From: Chryseobacterium sp. VAUSW3
GTDB lineage: Bacteria > Bacteroidota > Bacteroidia > Flavobacteriales > Weeksellaceae
Length of the DNA stretch: 64,000 nucleotides
Direction of reading: 5' to 3'
Assembly: GCF_002205795.1 (NCBI RefSeq)
Contig: NZ_NIUY01000004.1
Coordinates: forward strand, 62,001-126,000
The stretch's first letter is position 1; each line of letters opens with the position of its first letter. The position numbers and the translations under genes were made by a program. Of this stretch, positions 63,958-64,000 are shown in pieces. The notes under the pieces were generated by a model, which worked only from the letters and a program-made list of their open reading frames with translations, made no database searches and was not told the DNA's origin.

Positions 63958-64000
63958 GATATTATTTTAAATAAGATAAGGTGGGCAGAAGATTTCGTTC

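Overview
The window looks like a chromosomal segment of a flavobacterium close to Chryseobacterium/Kaistella (Weeksellaceae, Bacteroidota). The signs are AT-rich DNA, many copies of the Bacteroidota -7 promoter box TAnnTTTG, secreted proteins whose signal peptides end in AQ, a type IX secretion C-terminal sorting domain, and families largely confined to this phylum (DUF4290, DUF6427/DUF6341-like, DUF4230, the Haem_bd family). The genus is an inference from family content; no 16S gene is present. Most of it is ordinary core genome: short operons separated by clear hairpin terminators, many of them bidirectional between convergent genes.

Layout. 1-5.2 kb: a secreted lectin-like gene cut by the window edge with its small secreted partner, two esterases and an acyl-lipid desaturase. 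5.3-11.4 kb: tyrS, a FAD monooxygenase with an unusual zinc-finger-like N-terminus, a J-domain/KTSC protein, rlmF and a secreted GH13 amylase. 11.5-15 kb: a GT32-type glycosyltransferase and an AAA+/VWA pair. 15.1-22.0 kb: a six-gene signalling operon combining two histidine kinases, two stand-alone receivers, CheR and a minimal CheB, with no chemoreceptor, CheA or CheW nearby. 22.3-25.9 kb: short ssb, HRDC protein, hisS, a 54-residue membrane protein and a methyltransferase. 26.0-27.0 kb: tRNA-Ala(GGC), an inverted-repeat structure and a decayed IS3 OrfA, the only mobile-element trace seen. 27-33.4 kb: uvrA, an acetyltransferase, a lipoprotein, a peroxiredoxin-thioredoxin cassette and a haem-binding/DCC pair. 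33.4-38.4 kb: DUF4290-murA, der, upp, comF. 38.5-43 kb: an ScfR/RamB-like regulator divergent from the glyoxylate-shunt genes aceB-aceA. 43.1-46.8 kb: queD, lpxH, a LuxE-like protein, a nuclease-fold protein and DUF4230. 46.9-54.5 kb: a T9SS-sorted amylase, an MpaB-like oxygenase, a DEAD-box helicase, gapA and pfkA. 54.6-58.0 kb: a TonB-receptor operon. 58.1-64 kb: tig, mgtC-like, DUF3109, two small membrane families, a universal stress protein, an FAH-family enzyme and a DnaQ/ExoX-like exonuclease.

How the genes fit together. Carbon metabolism recurs: two GH13 enzymes outside the cytoplasm, pfkA-gapA for glycolysis, and aceBA with its probable regulator for growth on acetate or fatty acids. 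The strongest candidate for an under-described system is the 15.1-22.0 kb operon, where the chemotaxis methylation enzymes appear to be coupled to a phosphorelay instead of to motility. Second-tier points are the palindrome over the aceB promoter, the Cys-to-Asp replacement in MurA, several apparently leaderless genes, and an overlapping divergent promoter pair at 61.7 kb.
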